Of a stretch of 64,000 nt of DNA, positions 34,479 through 44,502 are shown piece by piece. This DNA comes from Arthrobacter sp. ISL-85 (GTDB taxonomy: Bacteria; Actinomycetota; Actinomycetes; Actinomycetales; Micrococcaceae). Every line of letters begins with the position of its first letter. Position 1 is the first letter of the stretch. Below the pieces are notes generated by a model, which was given only the letters and a program-made list of their open reading frames with translations, did no database searches and was not told the DNA's origin. The position numbers and the translations under genes are program-made. Where the stretch lies: the NCBI RefSeq assembly GCF_018613675.1, contig NZ_JAGGPQ010000009.1:96043-160042 (forward strand), in the 5' to 3' direction.

Positions 34479-34940
34479 TCACCCTGCGGCGATGAGGGCT
34501 TGCGGGGCTGCTTGTTTCATCCGGGTTTGCAGCCATTTGAGCTGGGTGCTGGTCTGCCCATCGCAGCCGGTGACGACGTCGAGGAGTTCTTTGTCCCTGA
34601 GTCCCTGTGCTGCTTGTTTGACCATGGTCCAGGTGATGTCCACCAGGCTTGCGAGGAGGTAGAGGTCCTGCAGGTCCCGCAGGAGCCCGACAGGCCCTGA
34701 CCGGGTGTCCTGGAGGCCGTCTGCGTGGAGCCTTTCGGGTTCATCGTCGTCCTCGACTTCCCCGTACCGGTCGATGATGGGCTGGAGGGCTTTTTGGTGT
34801 TCCTCGCATTGCGCCGCGAGGGCCTGGCAGAGGAAGTGGACGTCGGGTTCGTGTCCGTGTCCTTCTGAGACCTGGCGGAAGGATTCGGCGAGGGTACCTT
34901 CGGACTTGTGCAGCAGCCCCAGGTAGACGGGAAGCTTCAT
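34479..34940 (-). CDS. Small helical partner of the molybdopterin oxidoreductase
   Basis: A 153-residue, mostly helical protein (KSEGTLAESFRQVSEGHGHE, then CQALAAQCEEHQKALQPIID) with a His/Asp/Cys content suggestive of a ferritin-like bundle. Its ATG overlaps the oxidoreductase stop (ATGA), so the two are coupled. I do not recognise a named family with certainty. A maturation chaperone or accessory subunit is the natural guess. Confidence 0.65.
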   Translation of the reverse strand: MKLPVYLGLLHKSEGTLAESFRQVSEGHGHEPDVHFLCQALAAQCEEHQKALQPIIDRYGEVEDDDEPERLHADGLQDTRSGPVGLLRDLQDLYLLASLVDITWTMVKQAAQGLRDKELLDVVTGCDGQTSTQLKWLQTRMKQAAPQALIAAG

Positions 34941-37426
34941 GAGTGTTCCTCCTTCGTGGCTACCGCCGGCGGCGGGACCGGGGCGATGGTTTCCTGGGCT
35001 TGCGCTGCCGGCCCTCCGGCCGTGGGCAGTGCCGGTTTGCGTCCCCCTCCCCTTCCGGCCGGGCGTGAGGCCGTGGTCGTGGGCGCCGAGGATGCTCCCG
35101 CACCGTCAGCGACTTTCTCCACCCGGACAGCTGCATTCTTCAGCACGGGCTGTTTGGAGACAGGGTCCCACTCGGTGATGGTGAGTTCGTTCGCCGCGCG
35201 GTGCCCAGCGCTTGGTGCCACGCCTTCGTCCCAGTACCCGTAATGGAACGGAGCGAAAATACTGCCGTCCCGGATCCCGCTAACCCTCACGGGCGCGATG
35301 ATGTGCCCCCGCCGAGATTCCACCCGCACGACGTCTCCTTCCACCAGCCCGTATGACTCGGCGTCGTTGACGGACATCTCCACCCACACGTCGGGTGCCG
35401 CGCCGTTGAGCTGAGGGGACCTGCCCGTCTTGGTGCGGGTATGGAAGTGGTACACCGTCCGCCCGGTCGTGTACCGGAAGGGGTAGTCCTGATCCGGGGT
35501 TTCATGTGCAGGGTGGTACGGGGCGGTCTTGAAGATCGCCCGCCCCGCCGGGTCCATGGCCTTGTACGCTTCCGGACCGACGCTCGCCCCGGTCAGCAGA
35601 TCGTGCCCATAACTTTCGCAGTACTCGGGGTCGGTGGGAAACACTCCGTCCCGGTAGAGGCGGACCGTGCCTTCGGGGTGGTCCTCGTTGCACGGCCACG
35701 GCACACCGCTGCCACCGCGCAGCTTCTCATACGTGAGGCCCGTGTAATCACAGGGACGCCCCCGGGTGCATTCCTTCCACGCATTGAACGCATCCTCGGA
35801 CGTGGCCCAGCCCAGCAGGGGCGATCCGTCGAGCTGCTTGAAGCCCATACGCATGGAGTAATCCAGGAACGTATCAAGGTCGCTCCGGGCCTCCCCCGGG
35901 GGTTCGACCGCCTTCTCGGACAGGTGCACGGTACGGTTCACGTTGGTGAATGTCCCGGTTTTCTCACCCCACGCCGCCGCGGGCAGGACCACGTCCGCGT
36001 ACTGCGCGGTTTCCGTCAGGTACAGGTCCTGCAGGACCAGGAACAAGCCCTCGGCGCTGAGGATGTCGCGGATCCGGGGCAGCTGGGGCATGGACACGGC
36101 CGGGTTCGTCGCCGAGATCCACAGGAACTCGATGGAGCCCTGCTCGACGTACCGGAAGATCTGCATCGCGTGGGTCGGCGGGGCCCAGTGCGGGATGACC
36201 GAGGCATCCACGTTCCACAGGTCCGCCAGTTCCTGGACGTGCTCCGGGTTCTCCCAGTTCCGGAACCCGGACAAGTCCCCGTCGGCCCCGCACTCGCGAT
36301 TGTTCTGCGCCGTCGGCTGGCCGTTCATCTGCAGGATCCCACAACCGGCTTTACCCAGGAGTCCTCTGAGCAGGTGCAGGTTGTTCACCCCACAGGACGA
36401 CGCCGTGGCCTGGGAGGACTGGTAAAAGCCCTGCAGGACCGTGGACAGCACCCGCTCCGAGGTCCCGAAGATCTCCGCGGCGCGCCGCACATCATCCGCT
36501 TCCACGCCGCACGTTTCCGCCACCGCCTCAGGAGTCCACTGCTCCACCGTGGTCCTCAGCTCATCGACGTTCATGGTGTGCCGGTCGATGTAGTCCTGGT
36601 CGATCCAGCCGTTCACGAACAGCTCCCGCACCAGCCCGTGCATCAAGGCCAGATTTGTTCCGGGCCGGACCGGCAAATGCACTTCCGCATGGCGGGCGAC
36701 CTCGGTGTCGCGCGGGTCCACACAGACGAGCCTGGGCTTGTCCGGACCGGCGATCCGGTCCAGGACCCGCGCCCACAAGACGGTCTGGGTTTCAGCCATG
36801 TTGTGCCCGAACAGGAACATCGCATCGCACTCATCAATGTCCACGTAGCTGCCCGGCTGGCCATCGGAGCCAAAGGACTCCTTCATCGCCGCGGCCGCGG
36901 TCGCCGTACACAGCCTGGTGTTCCCGTCCATATGCGGGGTCCCGATCCCGGCTTTACCCACGATCGCCTGGGCGTAATACTCCTCCAGGAACAACTGCCC
37001 ACTGGTGTAAAAACCATGCGAAAGAGGACCCTTCTCATCCAGCAGGGCCCTGCTCCGGGAAACGATACGTTCCATCGCGGTTTCCCAGTCCGACTCGACC
37101 AGCACCCCGTTCTCCCGCACCAGGGGTTTCGTGAGGCGGTCCTTGTTGTTCACCCCCTGCCAACTCGCGAACAAGCCCTTCGGCCCCAACCGACCATGAT
37201 TGACGATGTCCATAGACCTGCCACGGACCCCGACCATCGACCCGTCCTTCACGGCGATATCAATACCGCAGCCGTTACTGCACAACACGCACGCGGACTG
37301 CACCCACCGCTCCACCTCGGACTCCCGGACACCCTCGGCCAGCACCTGATCCACCCGGACCGGCCACCGCTCATCACGCGCGTACGGGGTGCGGGTCCCC
37401 CAAATATCGGCAATACGATCAACCAT
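34937..37426 (-). CDS. Molybdopterin oxidoreductase (formate dehydrogenase/nitrate reductase type)
   Basis: A roughly 829-residue catalytic subunit of the DMSO-reductase superfamily. The N-terminal 4Fe-4S site has Cys46, Cys49 and Cys53 (CVLCSNGC), but the expected fourth Cys is Gly81 in GRLGPKG. The Mo ligand is probably Cys173 (NTRLCTATA). The substrate region has NNRECGADGD and the C-terminal MoCo-binding domain has TTGRTVYHFHTRT. The last 60 residues form a Pro/Ala-rich tail. No Tat signal, so cytoplasmic. ATG 37426 follows GAAGGGA. No other electron-transfer subunit is adjacent. Confidence 0.88.
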   Translation of the reverse strand: MVDRIADIWGTRTPYARDERWPVRVDQVLAEGVRESEVERWVQSACVLCSNGCGIDIAVKDGSMVGVRGRSMDIVNHGRLGPKGLFASWQGVNNKDRLTKPLVRENGVLVESDWETAMERIVSRSRALLDEKGPLSHGFYTSGQLFLEEYYAQAIVGKAGIGTPHMDGNTRLCTATAAAAMKESFGSDGQPGSYVDIDECDAMFLFGHNMAETQTVLWARVLDRIAGPDKPRLVCVDPRDTEVARHAEVHLPVRPGTNLALMHGLVRELFVNGWIDQDYIDRHTMNVDELRTTVEQWTPEAVAETCGVEADDVRRAAEIFGTSERVLSTVLQGFYQSSQATASSCGVNNLHLLRGLLGKAGCGILQMNGQPTAQNNRECGADGDLSGFRNWENPEHVQELADLWNVDASVIPHWAPPTHAMQIFRYVEQGSIEFLWISATNPAVSMPQLPRIRDILSAEGLFLVLQDLYLTETAQYADVVLPAAAWGEKTGTFTNVNRTVHLSEKAVEPPGEARSDLDTFLDYSMRMGFKQLDGSPLLGWATSEDAFNAWKECTRGRPCDYTGLTYEKLRGGSGVPWPCNEDHPEGTVRLYRDGVFPTDPEYCESYGHDLLTGASVGPEAYKAMDPAGRAIFKTAPYHPAHETPDQDYPFRYTTGRTVYHFHTRTKTGRSPQLNGAAPDVWVEMSVNDAESYGLVEGDVVRVESRRGHIIAPVRVSGIRDGSIFAPFHYGYWDEGVAPSAGHRAANELTITEWDPVSKQPVLKNAAVRVEKVADGAGASSAPTTTASRPAGRGGGRKPALPTAGGPAAQAQETIAPVPPPAVATKEEHS

Positions 37427-37766
37427 GACCAATCCCTTCCCTTCCAGGTGCTCATAGCCGCACAACTACCCCACCCAAGGTGGACGCAAGGACGGCGAAG
37501 CGGCGCCTCACAGGTTTAAACCGGGTTACCTCGACCCGCCGCATGACCAACCTCAATCCTCGTCAGAGGCCCTGTGCGAAACGCTAGCCCCGGTACTTGC
37601 CCTTGGCAACAGTCCCGCCTCGGCCACGGCGCCCATACCTTCGCGTCTGCAGGGTCGCACACATCGGGACCACAAATAACATTGTGGCTGTTAGTGTTGC
37701 GGGGGATGCCCGCCATAGCAGGCAATGGCGTCGCCGGTGCCAGGTTTTTCCCAGTCGTTGAGGTCC
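37427..37766. other. Promoter region of the molybdoenzyme; nothing else seen
   Basis: About 340 bases upstream of the oxidoreductase and beyond the 3' end of the YihY relic. No operator-like palindrome of either regulatory family was found. Confidence 0.35.
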
Positions 37767-39104
37767 TCACGGGCATCTGTTCGATGGCCGGCTTCTACAC
37801 CGGGCCGGGGTCTTGCGGGATGCTGGTCGGTGCCGGTGTGGACACAGGAGGTGACCACGGCGCGGCGCTGGTGCGGACCCGGGGGCAGCGGGTGCCAGGA
37901 AAGCCGATGCGGCAACGAAACGCCCCTTGAAGTTCTTTGGCGGCCCCTTCCAGCAGTGATACTCCCGTGGCCTTGCCGGGAGAGCGGTCGACGGGGCCAG
38001 GATTCCCGCCTCCTGCTTGACGCCCGAACTCGCTTCGTCGTACTCGGCTGCAACGTAGGTACTTCTTCCTTCTGTCGTCTCTCTAGTGGTGGGCCACGTC
38101 TGCGGATTATCCCGTTCGCAGTGTTCCCGGAGTTCACGTCCCTGGCGGATTTCTCCTTCTTCCTTCTCGTGAAGTTTCTCGCTCTTCTTAGCATCGCGGG
38201 GCGGGAGTTGAATGGACACCTCTGCCTTGATTCCGGCTTGGAGTTCGCGACCGCGTTCCATTTCGCCGTCGAACTCCGCGCCGAACAGAAGGGAGATGTT
38301 CAGGATCCACAGCCACAGGAGCATGACGATCACCACGCCAATGGCCCCGTAGGTTTTGTTGTAGTTGCCGAAGTTGGCCACGTAAAAGGCGAACGAGTGA
38401 GGCCAGGATGAAGACCAAAAGTGCGGTGAAGGACCCGGCACTCAACCAGCGGAACTTACGTTGCTGAACGTTTGGGGTGTCGAAGTAGAGGATGGCGATG
38501 ACAGCGATGACCAGTAAATGATGATCGGCCACTTGGCAATGTTCCAAACGGTAAGAAACACGCCGCCAAGCCCCAGGACACCGCCCACCGATTCGGCGAT
38601 CAGGCTGCTGAGCACGAGCATCGCTGCGAGCAGCGCGGCAATCACCACAAAGACCAGCGTTACGGCAAGCATCGTTCCGCGGAGCCTGATGAAGCCGCAT
38701 CCTTCCTCGATTTCGTAGATACGGTTCATGGCCCGGCTAAAGCCGGTTACGTAGCCGGAAGCGGACCACAGCGCTGTCGCCAAACCGATCACCAGGGTCA
38801 AACCGGCGGCCGGGGATGATGTCAGATCATGAATAGGCCCACGAACCACGTCCATGACGCTACCGGGTGCCATGCGCTGCACAATTTCCAGCAGTGCCTC
38901 GGTGGTTATTCCCGGCTGCCCGAAGACGCCCAGAAGCGAGACCAGTACCAGCAGTGCCGGGAACAGTGACAGGACAGCGTAATAGGTCAGACCGGCCGCG
39001 AGATCGGGGGCACTAGTCCCTGCTGAACTCGCGAAAGGCCATCTTTGCGATGTACTTCCAGGAGGGCTTGGACAGCTAAGAGGGACTCTCTGGTTTGCTT
39101 TCAT
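37767..39104 (-). pseudogene. YihY/virulence factor BrkB family membrane protein, frameshifted
   Basis: The N-terminal stretch KYIAKMAFREFSRD, the core APDLAAGLTYYAVLSLFPAL to AKWPIIIYW, the segment FRWLSAGSFTALLVFILAS and the C-terminal GAIGVVIVMLLWLWILNISL to FDGEMERGRELQAG lie in alternating frames. At least three frameshifts (near 39030, 38480 and 38400) are needed. The complete protein would have six membrane segments and a charged tail. The exact 3' end is unclear because the last 80 codons of the final frame do not look native. Confidence 0.75.
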
Positions 39105-39252
39105 CATCCGGGGCAAGCGCTGTGGACGGTTTGGCCCGGCTGGCTGGGGCTTCACTTTCCGACGTGGGACCGGTCCTTTCCACGGTTCAGTGAGCCTTCG
39201 CCGCCTTCAAGCAGATTGATCATCGCATGTGCTGCTCAGGGCAGCGGGCAGC

Positions 39253-40319
39253 TTAGGGTCCCGTGGCCAGGTCTCCGAGGGTGACGTGCAGGTTCTGCGA
39301 GGTTGCACCGCGCTGCACCACGACATCGACCTGTTGGCCAGGGTCCTGTTTTCTGAGGGCCACAAGCAGGTCCGTGACGTTTCCGACTTGGGTTTGGACG
39401 AATTTGGTGATGATGTCACCTGCCTTGATTCCGGCTTGTTCTGCTGGGCTGCCTGGAGAAACGCTGACGATCAGCGCCCCGGTTGTGGCGGGTAGTGAGA
39501 ACCGTTGGGCGAGTTGCGGTGTGATGTCGGTGGGGACTACGCCAAGGGCGGCATGTTTGACCGATCCGCTGGCCAGGAGCTGGTCGGCGACGTTGGTAAC
39601 CGTAGATGATGGAGTAACAAATCCGATGGCAACTGCTCCGGAGCTGGGAGGCAGGTACGCCTCGGAAAGTCCGATGACTTGCCCGCTCGAGTCTGCTACG
39701 GCACCGCCGGAGTTACGGGAGAAATGGGGGCATCGGTTTGCAGCAAGTCAATGGCACCATGAGGTGATTCCTTGGAGGGGGGCATGTTCCGGTGGAGGCT
39801 GGATACGATTCCTGCGGTGACTGTTTCCTCCAACCCCAATGGGCTTCCGATCACGACAGTCATCGAACCTACCTCTGGATCCGAGGAAGTGAATTTTGCG
39901 GCCGGCAGGACGGTACGATCAACCTTGAGGACGGCAACGTCTGTCACGTCGTCTACGCCGAGGACGGTGCCCTGGGACTGCGAGCCGTCACCAAACTGGA
40001 CCTGAACGTTTTTGAAGGGCTGTTTTTGCTCGTTTTCAACGACATGGGCGTCGGTGACGATAGACCCGTCGCTGTGGTAGATGACGCCGCTGCCGAGGCC
40101 GACAGGTGTCCGGATCGTGACGACAGACGGTTCGACTTCCTTGACCACGCCCGGCACCGCAGGCAGGCCCCCACCGGTGGGCGGGGTAGCCGCTGGAACA
40201 GAAACCGCCGGTGACGCCGCAGAGGAACTGGGCCCCGGCGCTGGACTGCCGGTGCAGCCGGTCAGGGTGAGTGCTGCTGCCGCCATTGCAGCCGTCGGGT
40301 AGATCTTGAAGTTTTTCAT
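39253..40319 (-). pseudogene. HtrA/DegP-like serine protease lipoprotein, single frameshift
   Basis: A secreted trypsin-like protease with a lipoprotein signal (ALTLTGCTG), a Pro/Ser linker and catalytic His in VTDAHVV and Asp in DVTDVAVLK. The frame breaks at the catalytic serine: PISP should continue as GNSGGAV, but one G is missing near 39715. The rest of the serine region and a full PDZ domain continue without stops in the next frame to the TAA at 39253. One base insertion would restore a roughly 355-residue protein, so the lesion is recent or a sequencing error. Good GGGA site before ATG 40319. Confidence 0.8.
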
Positions 40320-40938
40320 GGGTATTTCCCTCTTGAGAGTCCGACCAAGTAAGCGCTCTTTGCGTGAAACTGGTTCCGACCCGCACCACGCGGTCGTGAG
40401 AATCGTCCTTTCCGGCCTGAGATGATCCAGCCCTCCCGGTCCGATGCGGGACATGCCCGCGAGGGGTGCGGCAGTTATGACTTCATTGAACCGCAGTAAT
40501 TGCGCTATCGCAACGGGTGCGGGCTCCGGCCACCATCACGTTCAGTCAGCGGCGCGGCTGGACTTCTGCAACATCCAGAAAATGGCCGCGGCCGCAGCGA
40601 TCAACAACGGCCACATTAACAAGCCCTACGACCTCTCGAGCATCGCAAGCCTGATCGGCACCGAGGATGTCGCGCCCGTTGTACCCCGATCGCACTGGAA
40701 TCCGTCACTGGCCCGAACGGACACACCTCCCCGGTGCCGGCTGCCGGCTGCTGACAGCCGGCACCCAATAGGCCCACCTCATGAATGCCGCGGTCCCGCG
40801 ATACCCGGACACCAATTCGCCTCACCGCCGCTATCGATGCGGCGGCAGGGCGCACCAGAGCGGCCCAAACACCACGAGCACGCATCGGTGCTGCTGCCGG
40901 GCGATGCGTCGAGCCTCCGAGGTTTGGTATGGAGGGTC
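40320..40938. other. Intergenic region, nothing recognised
   Basis: About 620 bases between the htrA-like gene and the end of the DUF1440-like gene. A plus-strand frame (from about 40520) has a short protein-like run (FCNIQKMAAAAAINNGHINK) but no family or start. Otherwise empty. Confidence 0.35.
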
Positions 40939-41649
40939 CTAGTCAACGCCTTCGGTGACCTGCGGATAGGGAACGGCCTGATCCACGAGTGCCTGAACCC
41001 CTCCAGGGAGGAAACGCACGTGGACGCCGTGCTCCTGCGTTGCGGCCGATTGCTCCAGCACCGGCAGTACCGCCGCGGTGAAGAGAGGATCCTTGTCGGC
41101 AAGGTAGCGGACGTAGGAATCCGGCAGTGTGGGGGGAAGATTCATGATGCCCTCGTTGCTGAGGGAACCGGAGCCGCCAACAGGCGCAGCAGACACACTA
41201 TCGTCCCGTTCCTGCCTTCCAAGGGCTTTGCCCAGGGCGGCCCCGTAGAGCAAATGGGCGGCAAGCATCGTCACTGCCCTGCCGGTCTTGTCCCGGTGCG
41301 CAGGGGGAAGTATTCCCATGGCCGGCAGCCAGCCCTCATACCCCACCGCCCAAACGAGAGCGCCGTACGCCAGGCCAGGGCCCGCGGAGGACTGCTTCTT
41401 GCGGGTGACGGCGTAAAGACAGCCACCGGCGACCCCGTACCCAAAATGGGCGAAGACTGCGGCAGTATTCCTCAGCGGCAACGGAAGGCTGGGGAAGAAC
41501 TTATCGATGATCTTCCGGGGAGGCTCGTAGTCCATCACACCGGCGACGTCGGCGGCAACGAGCAGCGCACTCATCGCTCCGGTGGCGGCCAGGCCCGCCA
41601 CACCACCTGCCAGCGTCACGGGTTTGGATACATCGCGGCCGGTATTCAT
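40939..41649 (-). CDS. DUF1440/DUF6789-like membrane protein
   Basis: A 236-residue protein whose first 165 residues form about four membrane segments (TLAGGVAGLAATGAMSALLV; AVFAHFGYGVAGGCLYAVTR; YGALVWAVGYEGWLPAMGIL; AVTMLAAHLLYGAALGKALG). The motif with a conserved YEGWLPAMGILPP is typical of this uncharacterised family. The last 68 residues (from an internal Met at MNLPPTLPDSYVRYLAD) are soluble and could be a second small protein fused to it. The start at ATG 41649 is uncertain; GAAGGG touches the ATG directly. Confidence 0.7.
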   Translation of the reverse strand: MNTGRDVSKPVTLAGGVAGLAATGAMSALLVAADVAGVMDYEPPRKIIDKFFPSLPLPLRNTAAVFAHFGYGVAGGCLYAVTRKKQSSAGPGLAYGALVWAVGYEGWLPAMGILPPAHRDKTGRAVTMLAAHLLYGAALGKALGRQERDDSVSAAPVGGSGSLSNEGIMNLPPTLPDSYVRYLADKDPLFTAAVLPVLEQSAATQEHGVHVRFLPGGVQALVDQAVPYPQVTEGVD

Positions 41650-42179
41650 CCCTTCATGGAACCGGAATATTTGTGTAAGCGCAAGTGCTGACGGTTGGTC
41701 CACCTCGGCGCCCTGCTTTCCCGCCCGCCTCCTTGTGATTCCAGTCCAGCCCTTGCCGGCAGCAGGCAGAGCCAGCCCATCTGAGGCACATTCCCCCTCG
41801 CACCACAGCTTCCACCGAAAAACTGCTCTTATCGAAACGGGGAATCCGTCATTGCGATCCGAAAACTGTTGCGGTACGCCCTCCATCACTTCGACTGAAA
41901 ACCAGGGAGAGAGCCGATGGGAATAGCACGCATGGTTGTCCCGGCGACGCTGTTGCCCTCGGGTCAGGGGTGAGGCAGGACTTGCCGGGGCGCCGCAGAG
42001 GCAGAAGCCGCCGACCTCCCCCCGCAACTTCGGGAGCCCATGGAATCTTTGAGAGCAGGGTCGCAGCAGGCAGCTACCTGCTGATTGCCTCCCGGCATCA
42101 CGGCCTCATCGCGGCCGGACTCGGGTAGCCTTCGCTGCGGCTGCAGGCACCGTCCCAGTCATGGCGGAAAGGACCAGCG
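41650..42179. other. Intergenic region, nothing recognised
   Basis: About 530 bases between the divergent membrane protein gene and the PAP2 relic. No hairpin, operator of the two families found here, or supported frame. Confidence 0.35.
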
Positions 42180-42912
42180 GTGAGGACTTTCGGCGTGCTC
42201 CGGGCTTCCAGACGGAGCGGACAGAAGCGCTTCCGCTTGGACGGAGGATACAAGGTCTTCCCGCGGTTCCTGGTTCTTCTTGCCGTGTCCCTGAGCCTGG
42301 TCCTGGCCGGCACGTCGTCATTTGTGCTGACCCTTGGGGAAGTGCTGCAAGGCGGCGGGCTTGCAGCTGTTGACGGACATTGGCTGAATGGTTTGTCGAT
42401 CACCGGACGGGTCCAGGCACGCTTGCCCTGGCCGGGTTCGCTGTAGTTTTCGGCCCCCTGGCGCTTCCCGTGATCACCCTGGTGGCTGTCGTTGCGTAGG
42501 CCGGGTGACCCGTCGCCTTGGGCGCCCGATACTTTTGACCGCGGCGAGGATTACCGGGGTAATCCTCACGGAGGTCATCGCCCATTTGGTCGGACGGTCC
42601 CGTCCCCCCGGTCGCAATCATGATGCTTGGTGCCGATGCGACTTCTTCCTTCCCTCCGGCCACGTCGTTGGTGGCTCAAACTTCCTGTTTATCGACGCTT
42701 ATCTGGTCTTTCCACATTCCTCCCACAACATTGACCTGATCGCTGCTATAGGTGCTGCTGCCGTTGGTCTGACAGTGGAAGCGGCGAGCCGTATCTACGT
42801 GGGCTACCACTGGTTTACTGACACGGGGACCTCCGCTTCCCTGTCAATCGTTCTCCTCGCCGTCGTGATCGTGGTGGATATCAGCCGGGGCGAGGCGGCA
42901 GCCGAAATGTGA
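42180..42912 (+). pseudogene. PAP2-family phosphatase, frameshifted
   Basis: The N-terminal membrane segment (FPRFLVLLAVSLSLVLAGTS) is in the frame starting at 42180. A second segment (GFAVVFGPLALPVITLVAVV) is in another frame near 42435-42500. The C-terminal part, with VGRSRPPG, LPSGHVVGGSNFL and SRIYVGYHWFTD (the three phosphatase motifs), is in a third frame ending at 42912. Two frame changes and an internal stop disable it. The original enzyme would dephosphorylate lipid or sugar phosphates at the membrane. Confidence 0.75.
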
Positions 42913-43365
42913 AGTCCGTGGAAAAGCCACCCCCTCAGACCGGTAGGGGCCCGACTCGGAGACGGCTGCAATCAGATGGAGGGACTTCGCGCCGTGCTTC
43001 CCTGGGAAGGTGCCTGCACCCTCGAAGGCTCGGAGGCGTTAAGTTATGCGGCCCGCGGATAGACGGGACCTGGCCGCGCGGCTGATCAACAGATAACGCA
43101 GTGCAGGGACAGCACCGTGGAATGCGGGTCCAACAGCGGCGGCGACAGTCAAAGCGGGTGAGCCACGGGGAAGTTCCGCGGTGGCAGTAATGAGATTGCA
43201 TTTGTAGGCGACCGTCGGTGACGCCAAACCCCTCGACCCTATACCTGCCTCTACGGGCCCGCTGGACCCCGGTGCGTACGAGCCCCTCATCCTGTCCGGG
43301 GCCCTGGAGGATGACGCGCAGCAGACCCTTCAACTGAAATAGTCGCTCTCTCCCGCAAAGCACCG
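42913..43365. other. Intergenic region upstream of the sugar-oxidation locus
   Basis: About 450 bases. Only the operator/promoter area at its right end is interpretable (43366-43393). A degenerate half-site CCCGCAAAG lies at 43352-43360. Confidence 0.35.
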
Positions 43366-43379
43366 TTGCGTTTACGCAA
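43366..43379. promoter_or_regulatory. MarR-type operator TTGC-GTTTAC-GCAA upstream of glucose dehydrogenase
   Basis: The palindrome (inner arms TTGCG and CGCAA) overlaps a possible -35 TTGCGT, with GACACT as a -10 sixteen bases later (43388-43393). It is 50 bases before the start of the dehydrogenase. Same motif as at 45520, 46107, 47726, 57788 and 58724. Confidence 0.65.
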
Positions 43380-43428
43380 ATAACGCGGGACACTGACCCA
43401 AGGTAGCCGTGACAAATAGGGAGACGTG

Positions 43429-44502
43429 ATGCGTGCACTGACAGTTACGCCCGGGGAAAAGAATTCACTCAAACTGCGTGATGTTCCGGAGCCGTCTCCC
43501 AGCGAGGGCCAGGTGCTGGTGGAGGCTCTGGCCGTTGGGCTCTGTGGGACTGACAGCGAAATCATCGCGGCAGAATACGGGGAAGCGCCGCCGGGCCAGG
43601 ATTACCTGGTGCTGGGGCACGAGAACCTGGGCCGGGTGTTGGACGCGCCGCCGGCTTCCGGCTTGGCCAAGGGCGACCTGGTGGTGGGCATCGTCCGCAG
43701 GCCGGATCCTGAGCCGTGCAAAGCCTGCCGCGCCGGTGAGTGGGACATGTGCCTCAACGGGAACTACACCGAGCACGGGATCAAGGGCCTCGACGGCTTC
43801 GCCAGAGAACGCTGGCGGGCGGACGCCCACGCGATGGTAAAACTGGACCCCGGCCTGGAGGATGTGGGAGTCCTGCTGGAGCCCACCACGATCGTGGCCA
43901 AGGCCTGGGAGCAGATCAACCGGATCGGGCAGCGGGCATTTTTCGACCCCCACACCGCCGTCGTGACCGGCGCCGGCCCCGTTGGCCTGCTTGCGGCGCT
44001 GCTGGGAGTCCAGCAAGGCCTGGACGTGCACGTCTTCGACATCGTCACGGACGGGCCCAAGCCGCAGCTTGTCCATGATCTGGGTGCCACGTACCACAGC
44101 GAACCCCTGCCGGAGTCAGGCATCAGGCCCAACGTCCTGGTCGAATGCACCGGCGTCACCCCCGTGGTCCTGGACGCCCTCAAATGCCGGGCCCAGGACG
44201 CCATCACCTGCCTGACCGGCGTTTCCGGAACCGGAAAACAGACAAAGGTGGACGTAGGCGCACTCAACCGCGAGGAGGTGCTCATGAACGGTGTGGTATT
44301 CGGCAGCGTCAACGCAAACCGCCGCCACTACGACGCCGGCGCACAGGCCCTCGCCAAGGCAGACCGCGACTGGCTGCGCCGCCTCATCAGCCGCAGGCTT
44401 CCCCTGGAAGGCTTCTCCAAGGCCTTCGAACACCAAGCCGACGACGTCAAAGTCGTCCTCGATGTCACCCGCGAGACGGATGGAAGCTCCAGCCATGAGT
44501 GA
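43429..44502 (+). CDS. Glucose 1-dehydrogenase-like MDR enzyme
   Basis: A 357-residue zinc-type dehydrogenase resembling archaeal-type glucose dehydrogenases. The catalytic Zn region is GLCGTDSEII, with GHENLGRV. The structural lobe is PCKACRAGEWDMC, with three cysteines visible, and the nucleotide-binding turn is VVTGAGPVGLLAALLG. It oxidises an aldose to the aldonolactone with NAD(P). ATG 43429 follows GGGAG; a GTG just before is less well placed. The next gene (aldose epimerase) overlaps its 3' end by eight bases, which fits supply of the beta-anomer. Confidence 0.88.
   Translation: MRALTVTPGEKNSLKLRDVPEPSPSEGQVLVEALAVGLCGTDSEIIAAEYGEAPPGQDYLVLGHENLGRVLDAPPASGLAKGDLVVGIVRRPDPEPCKACRAGEWDMCLNGNYTEHGIKGLDGFARERWRADAHAMVKLDPGLEDVGVLLEPTTIVAKAWEQINRIGQRAFFDPHTAVVTGAGPVGLLAALLGVQQGLDVHVFDIVTDGPKPQLVHDLGATYHSEPLPESGIRPNVLVECTGVTPVVLDALKCRAQDAITCLTGVSGTGKQTKVDVGALNREEVLMNGVVFGSVNANRRHYDAGAQALAKADRDWLRRLISRRLPLEGFSKAFEHQADDVKVVLDVTRETDGSSSHE

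Noticed and set aside
35441..37519. 692-codon plus-strand open frame
   Set aside because: Antisense to the molybdopterin oxidoreductase, with Arg/Pro/His-rich shadow composition; the minus-strand protein has clear cofactor motifs.
40444..41691. 415-codon plus-strand open frame
   Set aside because: Most of it is antisense to the DUF1440-like membrane protein, and the upstream part has no ribosome binding site or family.
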